The notes under the pieces: generated by a model | Databases searched by the model: none | What the model was told of the DNA's origin: nothing | What the model saw: the letters and a program-made list of their open reading frames with translations, nothing else | Shown here: positions 56,485-64,000 of the stretch, piece after piece | How the letters are laid out: every line of letters starts with the position of its first letter | Position numbering within the stretch: position 1 is the first letter of the stretch | Position numbers and translations under genes: made by a program | Source of the DNA: Sphingomonas sp. NFR04 | Lineage (GTDB): Bacteria > Pseudomonadota > Alphaproteobacteria > Sphingomonadales > Sphingomonadaceae | Direction: 5' to 3' | Assembly: GCF_900114095.1 (NCBI RefSeq) | Contig: NZ_FORV01000004.1 | Location: 310,001 to 374,000 of the forward strand | DNA length: 64,000 nucleotides

Positions 56485-57141
56485 TCAGCAAGGCTGCTGG
56501 CGTTGCCCCTCAAACAGCGCCCGCTGTGCCGCGAACGCGCGCTGGAACGCCGGCCGAGCCTCGCCGCGGGCGATATAGGCCAGCAGCCGCGGCTGTTCGG
56601 GCAGCATCGTCGATCGCTCCAGCCGTCGCAGCACGCCCACCATCAGCAGATCTGCGGCGGTAAAGTCGCCTTCCAGCCACGCCGCCTCTCCCAGCCGATC
56701 GGCGAGCTGCGCCAAGCGAGTGCGGACGCGATCTTCCAGCATCGGCAGGCGCGCCGCGAACCAGGACGTGTCCCGCTCCAGCATCCGCGCCATCGCCCAT
56801 TCGACGATCGGCGGCTCGACCGTGCTCACCGCCGCGAACATCCAGGCGATCGCCCGGGCGCGGGCGTTCCGGTCGACCGGCAGCAGGCCGACATGATGCT
56901 CGGCGAGGTGCAGGACGATCGCGCCCGATTCGAACAGCGTCAGCCCGTCGTCTTCATAGGTCGGGATCTGGCCGAAGGGATGGCGGGCGAGATGCTCCGC
57001 CTGCTTCATCGCCGCGAAGGAAACGCGCCGCACGTCATAGGCCAGCCCGAGCTCTTCCAGCGCCCAGCGGACCTGCATGTCGCGGGCCAGGCCGCGGCCG
57101 CGGTCGGGCGAGGCTTCGAAGACGGTGAGGGTGATCGGCAT
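56485..57141 (-). CDS. Glutathione S-transferase
   Basis: 218 residues. N-terminal thioredoxin-like domain with HPFGQIPTYEDDGLTLFESGAIVLHLAE (cis-Pro and ES glutathione-binding motif), then a helical C-terminal domain containing the AADLLMV N-capping motif. Likely a detoxification enzyme; the class cannot be assigned. Confidence 0.93.
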   Translation of the reverse strand: MPITLTVFEASPDRGRGLARDMQVRWALEELGLAYDVRRVSFAAMKQAEHLARHPFGQIPTYEDDGLTLFESGAIVLHLAEHHVGLLPVDRNARARAIAWMFAAVSTVEPPIVEWAMARMLERDTSWFAARLPMLEDRVRTRLAQLADRLGEAAWLEGDFTAADLLMVGVLRRLERSTMLPEQPRLLAYIARGEARPAFQRAFAAQRALFEGQRQQPC

Positions 57142-57255
57142 GGTGTGCGTTCCCGGTTGGCGGTGACCATGCTAGTGCGGGCTGGTGCCGCGCGGAATGC
57201 GCTTCCGCTTGCCATCCGCTCATGGTCTATGGGCGATCTGTCGGGAGAGTATCAC

Positions 57256-57873
57256 ATGTTGCTGGCCGCGTTGCTGTTGGGCCTCTCGCCCCAGACCCAG
57301 GCGGCCGCGCCCGCCACCACCGCTTCGATGGACGCCCCGCAGCAGGCGGCGGACGGGTCGCAGCGCTGGTCCGTGCTCGCCGACCCCTGCGCCTCCGCGC
57401 AGACCGGCGGCGACCAGATCGTGGTGTGTGGCAAAGGCGTCGACGCCCCGCGGCTGCCGCTGCCGGCGGAGCGCGGGCCCCCCGATCGGCCGATGCCGAG
57501 CAATCCCGATCGCACCGGCATCGGCGCGCTCAACGCCGTGTCCACGCCCTGCGCGGCGCGGGTGGGCGGATGCCAGGTGGGCGTCGACATCTTCGGCGCG
57601 GCGACCACGCTGGTCCGCGGGGTCGGCAAGGTGATCAGCCCGGACAGCTGCTGCGAGGAGCCGGGCGAATCGACCAATTTCTTCAAGCTGGTCGGCGATG
57701 CCGGCATGGGCGTCGGCCGGGCGTTCAAGAAGAAGCCCGACAAGTCGAAGCGCGTGCCGATCGACCTCAGCGATCCGGTGCCGTTCCGCTCATCTCCAGC
57801 AGCACCGCCCATTCCTCCGGCCGCACCGGCGTCACCGACAGGCGCGACTGGCGCACCATCTCGAGGTCCTTGA
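57256..57873 (+). CDS. Secreted hypothetical protein
   Basis: 205 residues with a signal peptide (LLAALLLGLSPQTQAAA). The middle has ADPCASAQTGGDQIVVCG and a Cys-rich PDSCCEEPGES. GGGAGAG precedes the ATG. The C-terminal about 35 residues overlap the opposing EVE gene by 107 bp and become Pro/Ala-rich, so the true end may be shifted by a frameshift. The family resembles sphingomonad hypotheticals. Confidence 0.7.
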   Translation: MLLAALLLGLSPQTQAAAPATTASMDAPQQAADGSQRWSVLADPCASAQTGGDQIVVCGKGVDAPRLPLPAERGPPDRPMPSNPDRTGIGALNAVSTPCAARVGGCQVGVDIFGAATTLVRGVGKVISPDSCCEEPGESTNFFKLVGDAGMGVGRAFKKKPDKSKRVPIDLSDPVPFRSSPAAPPIPPAAPASPTGATGAPSRGP

Positions 57874-58180
57874 GCCGGGGCTCGGCCTTGATCTCGGGCA
57901 GCGGCACCGGCTTGGCCAGCGGGCGCAACGCCTTCACTTCGACGCTCGCCCATTTGCCGTCGTCGCCGTCGGGCTGCCAGGCGCGGGTGATCTCCATGAT
58001 GCCGACCGCGGCCTTCTGGAGGTTGGAATGGTAGAAGATCGCCTGGTCGCCGGGGACCATGTCCTTCAGGAAATTGCGCGCGGTATAGTTGCGCACGCCG
58101 TTCCATTCGGTGCTGCCGTCGCGCACCAGGTCATCCCAGCCATAGACATCGGGTTCGGAGCGAAGGATCCAGTAGGCCAT
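57767..58180 (-). CDS. EVE-domain protein (PUA-like fold)
   Basis: 137 residues: MAYWILRSEPDVYGWDDL, WNGVRNYTARNFLKDMVPGDQAIFYHSN and GIMEITRAWQPDGDDGKW are the EVE signatures. These domains bind modified nucleotides in nucleic acids; a stand-alone EVE protein of this size is common in proteobacteria. Overlaps the convergent gene by 107 bp. Confidence 0.95.
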   Translation of the reverse strand: MAYWILRSEPDVYGWDDLVRDGSTEWNGVRNYTARNFLKDMVPGDQAIFYHSNLQKAAVGIMEITRAWQPDGDDGKWASVEVKALRPLAKPVPLPEIKAEPRLKDLEMVRQSRLSVTPVRPEEWAVLLEMSGTAPDR

Positions 58181-58307
58181 GCCGCCCGTTACCCAGCTAA
58201 ACCGCGGCTGAACAGCCGGTTCCGTACCGATTAAGCCGCGATTGGGTATCGGAAGGCCATCGGCGCCGAGCGACTCGCCGGGCGCCTTGAGGTGAGGAGC
58301 GAGTGAC

Positions 58308-58673
58308 ATGAACCATCTGGCGAAGAAGCTGGTGCTGGGCATCGCCACGGGCGCGAGCCTGCTGGCAGCGGTGGCGCCGGCGCAGGCGCAGGACTGGCGC
58401 TATCGTCGGCATTACTACCATGGTCGCGGCGGCGACGTAGCCGGTGCGGCCCTCGTCGCCGGCATTGCGGGACTCGCGATCGGCGCGGCGATCTCGAACG
58501 ACCACCGCTATGATTATGACCGGCGCTTTTATCGCGAGCGCGGCTACTACCCGACCGACGGCTACTGGTACCGGGATAATTATCCCCGCTACCGCTACTA
58601 TGAGCAGTGCGACGTGCGCCGGGTATGGGACCCCTATATCGGCCGGCCGGTGCTGGTCCGCTACTGCGACTGA
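58308..58673 (+). CDS. Glycine-zipper secreted protein
   Basis: 121 residues. Signal peptide (KKLVLGIATGASLLAAVAPAQA), a GAALVAGIAGLAIGAAIS glycine-zipper segment, then an Arg/Tyr-rich tail (YYPTDGYWYRDNYPRYRYYE). Such RcnB/YMGG-like proteins are periplasmic or outer-membrane associated, with no set function. Confidence 0.82.
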   Translation: MNHLAKKLVLGIATGASLLAAVAPAQAQDWRYRRHYYHGRGGDVAGAALVAGIAGLAIGAAISNDHRYDYDRRFYRERGYYPTDGYWYRDNYPRYRYYEQCDVRRVWDPYIGRPVLVRYCD

Positions 58674-58737
58674 GCCAGTGCGCGGCCCATGCCTAGGGAT
58701 GGGTCGCGCATGGCGCGCGAGCGGTTAGGATGGGGGC

Positions 58738-60381
58738 ATGGCAACCACCACCGAATCGCTCGACCCGGCCGATCCCTATGCGCGATCCGCCCAGACCTTC
58801 CCGGTCCTGGCCGCCGAAATGATGGCGCGCGTCGCCGCATTCGGCACCGAGGAATCGGTGGAGGAAGGCGCGATGCTGTATCGCCGCGGCGATCACAGCG
58901 TCGATTTCTTCCTGTGCCTCGCCGGCGGCATTTCGATCGTCGATACCGACAGCGAGGGCCGGGACCATGTCTTCCACGTCCATGAAGCCGGCCAGTTCAC
59001 CGGCGAGCTCGACCTGTTCAACGACCGCAAGATCCTGGTGAGCGCGCGTGCGCTGCCGGGCACGCGCGTGGTACGAATCGAGCGCGCCGCCTTCCGCCGG
59101 ATGATGGCGGCCGAGCCCGATATCGGCGAGATCGTGATGCGCGCCTTCATCCTGCGTCGCGTCGGGCTGCTGCGCCACAGCGATGCGGGCGTCGCGCTGG
59201 CGGGGCCCGGGCACGGGGCGGACATGGGGCGGATCGAAACCTTCCTCACCCGCAACGCGATGCCGCACCGGCGGATCGACACCGACACCGATCCCGATGC
59301 CGCCGGGTTTCTCGAATGCCTGGCGCTCACCGACGCGGACCTGCCGGTGGTGGTGCTGGAGGGGCGGGTGCTGCGCAATCCGACCAACGCGGCGCTGGCC
59401 GATGCGCTGGGCCTCGCGACCTCGCTCGATCCGGGCCATGTCCACGATGTCGCGGTCGTGGGCGCCGGACCCGCCGGGCTCGCGGCGGCGGTCTATGCCG
59501 CGTCCGAGGGGCTGGAGACGATCGTGATCGAGGCGGTCGCGCCCGGCGGCCAGGCGGGGACGAGCTCGAAGATCGAGAATTATCTGGGCTTCCCCACCGG
59601 CATTTCGGGCCAGGCGCTGGCGGGTCGTGCGCAGGTGCAGGCGCAGAAGTTCGGCGCGCGGCTGCTCGTCTCGCGCTCGGTGCTGCGGATAGAATGCGAG
59701 GAACGGCCGCTGCGGCTCCACCTCGATGACGGCGCGACGCTGCAGGCGCGGGCGGTAGTGGTCGCCACCGGCGCCCGATACCGCAAGCTCGACCTGCCGC
59801 GCTATGCCGAGCTGGAGGGCAACGGCATCTATTATGCCGCCACCGCGATGGAGGCGGGGCTGTGCGCCGGTTCTGAGGTGGTGGTGGTTGGCGGCGGCAA
59901 TTCTGCGGGGCAGGCGGCGGTATTCCTCGCCCGCCATGCCGCGCACGTCCATGTGCTGGTGCGCGGGCCGGGGCTGGCCGCGACGATGTCGCGTTACCTG
60001 ATCGAGCGGATCGAAGCCTCGGACCGGATCACGCTGCATCCCTTCACCGAGGTGACCGCACTGGAAGGCGAACGGGCGCTGACCGGGCTCGAATGGACCG
60101 ATCGCAAGACCGGCACCGCCGAGCATCGCAAGGTCGGCGCGCTGTTCGTGATGATCGGTGCGGTACCGAACACGACCTGGCTGGAAGGCTGTGTCGATCT
60201 CGACGCGCGCGGGTTCGTGCAGACCGGCAGCGGCGAGACCTTCTTTTGCTCGTCGGCGCCCGGTGTGTTCGCCGTCGGCGACGTGCGGGCGGGATCGGTG
60301 AAGCGCGTCGCCTCGGGGGTGGGCGAGGGATCGGTGGTGGTCTCCGCGCTCCACCGCTATCTTGAACCCGCGGCCGAATGA
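58738..60381 (+). CDS. Cyclic-nucleotide-binding domain fused to thioredoxin-reductase-like FAD protein
   Basis: 547 residues. Residues about 15-135 form a cNMP-binding domain (YRRGDHSVDFFLCLAGG; GQFTGELDLFND), followed by a thioredoxin-like linker and an FAD/NAD(P)-binding reductase (VVGAGPAGLAAAVYAASEG; VVVVGGGNSAGQAAVFLARH; GVFAVGDVRAGSVKR). The usual CXXC redox pair is missing: the region reads YYAATAMEAGLC. It may transfer electrons to another carrier. DUF3297 follows 15 bp later. Confidence 0.9.
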   Translation: MATTTESLDPADPYARSAQTFPVLAAEMMARVAAFGTEESVEEGAMLYRRGDHSVDFFLCLAGGISIVDTDSEGRDHVFHVHEAGQFTGELDLFNDRKILVSARALPGTRVVRIERAAFRRMMAAEPDIGEIVMRAFILRRVGLLRHSDAGVALAGPGHGADMGRIETFLTRNAMPHRRIDTDTDPDAAGFLECLALTDADLPVVVLEGRVLRNPTNAALADALGLATSLDPGHVHDVAVVGAGPAGLAAAVYAASEGLETIVIEAVAPGGQAGTSSKIENYLGFPTGISGQALAGRAQVQAQKFGARLLVSRSVLRIECEERPLRLHLDDGATLQARAVVVATGARYRKLDLPRYAELEGNGIYYAATAMEAGLCAGSEVVVVGGGNSAGQAAVFLARHAAHVHVLVRGPGLAATMSRYLIERIEASDRITLHPFTEVTALEGERALTGLEWTDRKTGTAEHRKVGALFVMIGAVPNTTWLEGCVDLDARGFVQTGSGETFFCSSAPGVFAVGDVRAGSVKRVASGVGEGSVVVSALHRYLEPAAE

Positions 60382-60396
60382 CGGCATGAGCCGCGC

Positions 60397-60690
60397 ATGA
60401 GCGATACCCCCCCCGATCGTCTGTCGGTCAACCCGAGCAGCCCCTATTTCACCCGCGAGCTGCTGGAGCGCGGCGTCGGCATCAAGTTCAAGGGCGTCGA
60501 GCGCCGCGATGTCGAGGAATATTGCATCTCCGAAGGCTGGGTGCGCGTCGCACTCGGCAAGAAGACCGATCGCAAGGGCAACCCGCTGACGATCAAGCTG
60601 GTCGGCCCGGTCGAGGCCTGGTTCCAGAGCGGCGGCGAAGCGGCTGCCGACGAGGGCGCGGCAAAGGACGAGGACGGCGCTGAGGGCTGA
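60397..60690 (+). CDS. DUF3297 family protein
   Basis: 97 residues: PPDRLSVNPSSPYFTRELLERGVGIKFKG and VEEYCISEGWVRVA are characteristic. Acidic Ala-rich tail. The family is conserved in alphaproteobacteria; function unknown. Starts 15 bp after the reductase gene. Confidence 0.92.
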   Translation: MSDTPPDRLSVNPSSPYFTRELLERGVGIKFKGVERRDVEEYCISEGWVRVALGKKTDRKGNPLTIKLVGPVEAWFQSGGEAAADEGAAKDEDGAEG

Positions 60691-60709
60691 TCCGCGGCTG
60701 CGTTCCGTC

Positions 60710-60734
60710 TTGACGGGAAACTCTACATAGATAG
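60710..60734 (+). promoter_or_regulatory. padR promoter/operator motif TTGAC-N7-TCTACATA
   Basis: TTGAC at 60710-60714 and TCTACATA at 60722-60729, just upstream of the PadR gene start. Exactly the same motif with the same 7-bp spacing precedes the serine hydrolase gene at 61688-61707. Suggests a shared promoter or PadR site. Confidence 0.55.
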
Positions 60735-60743
60735 CTTGCGAGG

Positions 60744-61052
60744 ATGTCCCGCAACCGGCGTCCTTCCAGGCAGATGCTTTCCCTTCTCGACGCCCTGGCG
60801 GCGGCGCCGCAGCAGTGGCGCCACGGCTATGAGCTGATGAAGGAAACCGGGCTCAAGTCCGGTACCCTCTACCCGCTGCTGATGCGGATGACCGATCAGG
60901 GCCTGGTCGAAGCCGAATGGCGGGAGCCTGCGCAGCCGGGACGACCCCCGCGTCACGCGTACCGACTGACGGCGGCGGGCATTGGCTTTGTCCGCAATGC
61001 TCAGGCCGCGCCGCAGAATGGGTCAGCGCCGCTTGGAGTGTCGGTAGCGTGA
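60744..61052 (+). CDS. PadR family transcriptional regulator
   Basis: 102 residues. The winged HTH contains the PadR-type YELMKETGLKSGTLYPLLMRMTDQGLVEAEW then RHAYRLTAAG. It lacks the extended C-terminal dimer domain, so it is the short (PadR-s2) type. The next gene starts on GTG overlapping its stop by 4 bp, the usual regulator/membrane-protein pair. Confidence 0.93.
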   Translation: MSRNRRPSRQMLSLLDALAAAPQQWRHGYELMKETGLKSGTLYPLLMRMTDQGLVEAEWREPAQPGRPPRHAYRLTAAGIGFVRNAQAAPQNGSAPLGVSVA

Positions 61053-61657
61053 TCGCGGCGGCGGCCCGCGCGATGATGCGGCTCGCCGTGCACCTGTTGG
61101 GCGACACCCGCCGACCTTGGGCGCAGGCGATGCTGGCGGAGTTCGACGTCGCCGCGGCCGAGAGCCGGGGGCTGGGCTTCGCGGCGGGATGCCTGGGCGC
61201 CGCGTGCCGCCTGCTGCCTCTGCAGGCCGACGGCCGCCGCGGAGTCGCCACCCATCTACTTGCGCTGGGTCTGATCCTGCCGATGGCGGCGCTGCTGTTC
61301 TGCCATGCGGGCGATCTCTCCCTTGCGGCAATCCACGTCATGGCGGGACCGGAAGCGGTTCCCAATCCCTATCTTCGTAGTGCGCAGCGCGCGGCGGTGC
61401 CCGGGCTGCTGCTGCTCTGGCTGGTGCTGGGCGGCGCGCATCTGGGGCTCGCCTGGGCGCTGGTCGAGCGCAACGTCCGTCGCATCGCCGTGATGGCCGC
61501 AGTGATGCTCGCCGCTACTGCGACGCTGGCGACCTATACGAGCGTCCTGCTGTTTCAGGACCTGCAATGGGCATGTCAGGCGTGCGCCATCCTGGCGGAG
61601 CTCGCCGGCCTCTTCGCCTTCATGCGCTGGCTCCCGGCATCGGCGCAGTTCCAGTAG
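61049..61657 (+). CDS. Membrane protein paired with PadR
   Basis: 202 residues, GTG start. N-terminal amphipathic MMRLAVHLLGDTRRPWAQAMLAEFDVA, then about four hydrophobic helices (LLALGLILPMAALLFCH; VPGLLLLWLVLGGAHLGLAW; IAVMAAVMLAATATLATY; ILAELAGLFAFM). Translationally coupled to padR. Function unknown; such PadR-linked membrane partners are common in sphingomonads. Confidence 0.8.
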   Translation: MIAAAARAMMRLAVHLLGDTRRPWAQAMLAEFDVAAAESRGLGFAAGCLGAACRLLPLQADGRRGVATHLLALGLILPMAALLFCHAGDLSLAAIHVMAGPEAVPNPYLRSAQRAAVPGLLLLWLVLGGAHLGLAWALVERNVRRIAVMAAVMLAATATLATYTSVLLFQDLQWACQACAILAELAGLFAFMRWLPASAQFQ

Positions 61658-61687
61658 GGTCGTCTCGAAAGCCTGCCAGCGAGCCGC

Positions 61688-61713
61688 TTGACTATCAAAT
61701 CTACATATGTCGA
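61688..61713 (+). promoter_or_regulatory. Serine hydrolase promoter/operator motif TTGAC-N7-TCTACATA
   Basis: TTGAC (61688-61692) and TCTACATA (61700-61707) repeat the arrangement found before padR. Here the AT-rich half extends into ACATATGT, a perfect 8-bp palindrome (61703-61710). Confidence 0.55.
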
Positions 61714-61767
61714 AATGATGGCGCCGCTTGTCCGCGCTGGGATGCTCGGAGCGGAGGAGGCCTGCAC

Positions 61768-63267
61768 ATGCACCAGCTCTTGGCGTTTCCGACCCTTCTC
61801 GTCGCCCTTTCCGCCGGCATTCCGGCTGCGGCGCAAACGCCCGTCGCGCCGGACTGCCCCGCCGCAGCCGCGTCTACGCCGTTCACGCCGGCCGCCGCCG
61901 CCGTGATGAAGCTCGCGACGGACTGGTTCGAGGTCATGAACACGGGCGATGAACCTGCCTTCCTGCAGTTCGTCAAGGAGCGAGGGCCCGCGCTGCTATA
62001 TACCCCGTCCGATTGGCTCGAACTGCGCCAGAATCTCCGCGGGATGCACGTCTGCGGTTTGGAGTCGGCAGACGCGAAGCAGGTCAATCTGTGGGTTCAC
62101 GATCCGAGCTTCGATGGCTACGCCGTGGCGCAGTTCGGGCTTGGCGCCACACCTGGTGAGAAGCCCCGCCTCCTCTTTGTCGCGGCCCGCGATGACGTGC
62201 CGCCGGGCGCCTCCCGTCCCGCCCGGCTTGCGCTGCCCGCGCTGATCGAAGCCGTGTCGGCGCGTGCGGACGAGCGCCACGCGATCGATCGGTTCGACGG
62301 CGCGGTGCTGGTGGCGCAGGGCAGTCAGGTGCTGTTCCAGAAGGCCTATGGCCTGGCGGATCGCGAGAAGCACCAGCCCAACACGCTCGACACCCAGTTC
62401 CGCTTCGGCTCGATGGGCAAGATGTTCACCGCGGTCGCCATCCTGCAGCTGGTGGAAGCGGGCAAGATCGCGCTCGATGCGCCGATCGGCCGCTATCTGC
62501 CCGACTATCCGGATCGCGGGATCGCCACCACGGTGACGGTCGCGAACCTGCTGACCCATACCGGCGGTACCGGTGACATCTTCGGGCCCGAGTTTGACGC
62601 CAACAAGGCGTCCCTCCGCACGCTGCAGGACTATGTGGCGCTCTACGGCAAGCGACCCGCGGCATTCGCGCCCGGCGAGCAGCAGGCGTACAGCAATTAC
62701 GGTTTCATCCTGCTGGGCCGGATCGTCGAAACCGTCTCCGGGGGGACACACGACGCGTACATCCAGCGCCACATCTTCGATTCCGCGGGCATGGCCTCGA
62801 CGGGCAACCAGCCCGAAAGCACGCTGCTGCCACGCCGGGCGGTAAGCTATATGGGGATGGAGCCGCGGCTGCAGCGCGCGGACAGGACGCTGCCGCTGAG
62901 CGGGACCTCGGCAGGTGGCGGCTATGCGACGGTGGGCGACTTTCAGCGCTTCATCCTGGGGCTCACCGGCCATCGGCTGCTGCGCGCAGAAACGCTGCGG
63001 CAGCTGATCGAGGGCGGGGTGCGCCTCAAGAACGGCAGCTTCGTGCCCTTCGACTTCGGCGGCACCATGCCCGGCAGCGGCCGCTATATCGGCCATGGCG
63101 GCGGCGCCCCCGGCATGAGCGGGTCGCTGATGCACTTCCTCGACAGCGGCATCACCATCGCCGTGCTGGCCAACCGCGATCCCGGCACGGCGGAGAGCGT
63201 CGCGCTGTTTGCGGCACATCGCCTGCCGGTGGGGCCAGGCGGCGCCGGCCCTGCGCCTGCACCTTGA
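61768..63267 (+). CDS. Secreted serine beta-lactamase-like hydrolase (class C/S12 fold)
   Basis: 499 residues. Signal peptide (HQLLAFPTLLVALSAGIPAAAQ), an extra N-terminal domain of about 140 residues, then a beta-lactamase/DD-peptidase domain with SXXK in FGSMGKMF, YXN in AYSNYGF and a third motif HGGGAPG. A peptidase or esterase is as likely as a lactamase. GGAGGAGG precedes the ATG. Promoter motif shared with padR. Confidence 0.9.
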   Translation: MHQLLAFPTLLVALSAGIPAAAQTPVAPDCPAAAASTPFTPAAAAVMKLATDWFEVMNTGDEPAFLQFVKERGPALLYTPSDWLELRQNLRGMHVCGLESADAKQVNLWVHDPSFDGYAVAQFGLGATPGEKPRLLFVAARDDVPPGASRPARLALPALIEAVSARADERHAIDRFDGAVLVAQGSQVLFQKAYGLADREKHQPNTLDTQFRFGSMGKMFTAVAILQLVEAGKIALDAPIGRYLPDYPDRGIATTVTVANLLTHTGGTGDIFGPEFDANKASLRTLQDYVALYGKRPAAFAPGEQQAYSNYGFILLGRIVETVSGGTHDAYIQRHIFDSAGMASTGNQPESTLLPRRAVSYMGMEPRLQRADRTLPLSGTSAGGGYATVGDFQRFILGLTGHRLLRAETLRQLIEGGVRLKNGSFVPFDFGGTMPGSGRYIGHGGGAPGMSGSLMHFLDSGITIAVLANRDPGTAESVALFAAHRLPVGPGGAGPAPAP

Positions 63268-63283
63268 CGCGACAGGCTGGCGG

Positions 63284-63313
63284 GCTGCCCGTCCCTGCGC
63301 GGCGGCGGGCAGC
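63284..63313. terminator. GCTGCCCG/CGGGCAGC hairpin between convergent genes
   Basis: An 8-bp inverted repeat with a GC-rich loop lies between the stop codons of the serine hydrolase and alkA genes. No T tract on either side, so it is a weak candidate. Confidence 0.4.
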
Positions 63314-63318
63314 GGACG

Positions 63319-63942
63319 TCAGATCGCGCTCTTGATCATCCCGTAATGGTGCCAGGCGAAGATCGCCGCGGCGCCCCGGTGCGGGCGCCAGGTCTCGGAC
63401 CATTCGCGCGTCAGCTTCTCGCTCGGGCGCTCGGGATGGCCGAGGATGCGGCCGATCTCGATCTGCACCGCCAGGTCGCCGGCGGGCCAAATGTCCGGCC
63501 GACCCTCGGCAAACAGCAGGTAGATTTCCGCCGACCAGCGGCCGATGCCCTTGATGTGGGTCAGTGCCGCGATGGCTTCCTCGTCGTCCTCGGGCAGCGC
63601 GGCGAGATCGAGTGCGCCGCTGGTCACCTGTTCGGACAGGCTGCGGGCATAGCCCATCTTCTGGCGCGATAGGCCGGCGCTGCGCAGCAGCTCGTCGCTC
63701 GCTGCCGCCAGCAGCGCGGGATCCTCGGCATTGCCCAGCACCGCGTCGAGCTTGTTCCACACCGCGGTTGCCGAGGCGACGCTCACCTGTTGCCCCACGA
63801 TCGTGCGGAGCAGCGTTGCATAGCCCGGCTCGCGGATGCGCGGCGCAGGGTATCCGGCGCGTTCGAGGGCGGCGGCGAAGGCGGGCTCGATCGTTGCCAA
63901 TGCGTCGATCGACCCCTTCAGCTGGTCGGCGGTCAAGCCCAT
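63319..63942 (-). CDS. alkA: DNA-3-methyladenine glycosylase II-type
   Basis: 207 residues of the HhH-GPD superfamily. TLLRTIVGQQVSVASA, then the helix-hairpin-helix LTHIKGIGRWSAEIYLL followed by the catalytic Asp in WPAGDLAVQ. Short form of AlkA without the N-terminal domain. Removes alkylated bases in base-excision repair. Confidence 0.93.
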   Translation of the reverse strand: MGLTADQLKGSIDALATIEPAFAAALERAGYPAPRIREPGYATLLRTIVGQQVSVASATAVWNKLDAVLGNAEDPALLAAASDELLRSAGLSRQKMGYARSLSEQVTSGALDLAALPEDDEEAIAALTHIKGIGRWSAEIYLLFAEGRPDIWPAGDLAVQIEIGRILGHPERPSEKLTREWSETWRPHRGAAAIFAWHHYGMIKSAI

Positions 63943-64000
63943 GGATTGCTTCCTTGAAACGGGCTCGGTTCACCGGCATGGACGCGGCGAACCAAGGAGA

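Overview
The window is GC-rich chromosomal DNA that looks like a sphingomonad (Sphingomonas-type alphaproteobacterium). I infer this from the gene content: a RamB/ScfR-type regulator beside isocitrate lyase, DUF3297, DUF4893 and DUF3237 proteins, a tandem M16 peptidase, and the order argB-yggT-yggU-folD-marC. Two families of intergenic palindromic repeats of the kind scattered through these genomes are also present. Genes are dense, many overlap by a few bases, and GTG/TTG starts are common. I found no tRNA, rRNA, CRISPR array, transposase or integrase.

Left part (1-27 kb): the 3'-truncated isocitrate lyase gene is divergent from its probable regulator. A small island of visibly lower GC follows (2.9-4.6 kb), with a three-Cys-motif partner gene (TcmP) converging on and overlapping a Gp37/Gp68 (DUF5131) three-cysteine gene. 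Next to it a 153-bp copy of the 3' end of the S9 oligopeptidase gene has been fused in frame to an unknown ORF (4.7-5.4 kb). Core genes come next: oligopeptidase, M16 protease, queuosine-precursor transporter, then argB-yggT-yggU-folD-marC and an acyltransferase. A lone foreign-looking gene at 16.6-16.9 kb is flanked by 17-bp direct repeats. Then come an EF-hand protein, ubiA, pmbA, an inositol-phosphatase-family gene, a secreted protein with a PASTA-like segment, a pentapeptide-repeat protein and purEK.

Middle part (27-48 kb): a GNAT protein, a Nudix hydrolase, trmB, and a row of three EAL-domain proteins that have all lost catalytic residues. metK follows with a 22-bp upstream palindrome, then lnt. 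After an orphan AT-richer gene come a globin, an outer-membrane barrel, a DUF4893 lipoprotein, a Cu/Zn superoxide dismutase lipoprotein, an MFS transporter, a low-molecular-weight tyrosine phosphatase, an MDR oxidoreductase and a chemotaxis receptor. Two divergent regulator/enzyme pairs (TetR/DUF4188 and ArsR/SDR) have visible operator palindromes between the genes.

Right part (48-64 kb): a Bax-inhibitor-like membrane protein with a strong terminator, a CDF transporter, a single-domain response regulator, a TelA/XpaC-like pair, a DUF3237 protein and typA. Then come a glutathione transferase, an EVE protein, a cyclic-nucleotide-binding/thioredoxin-reductase-like fusion and DUF3297. The window ends with a PadR gene and its partner membrane protein, a serine beta-lactamase-like hydrolase whose promoter shares a motif with the padR promoter, and an AlkA-type glycosylase.

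The strongest candidates for something unusual are the TcmP/DUF5131 island with the adjacent chimeric gene, the repeat-flanked single-gene insert, the cluster of dead EAL proteins, and the padR/hydrolase shared promoter motif.
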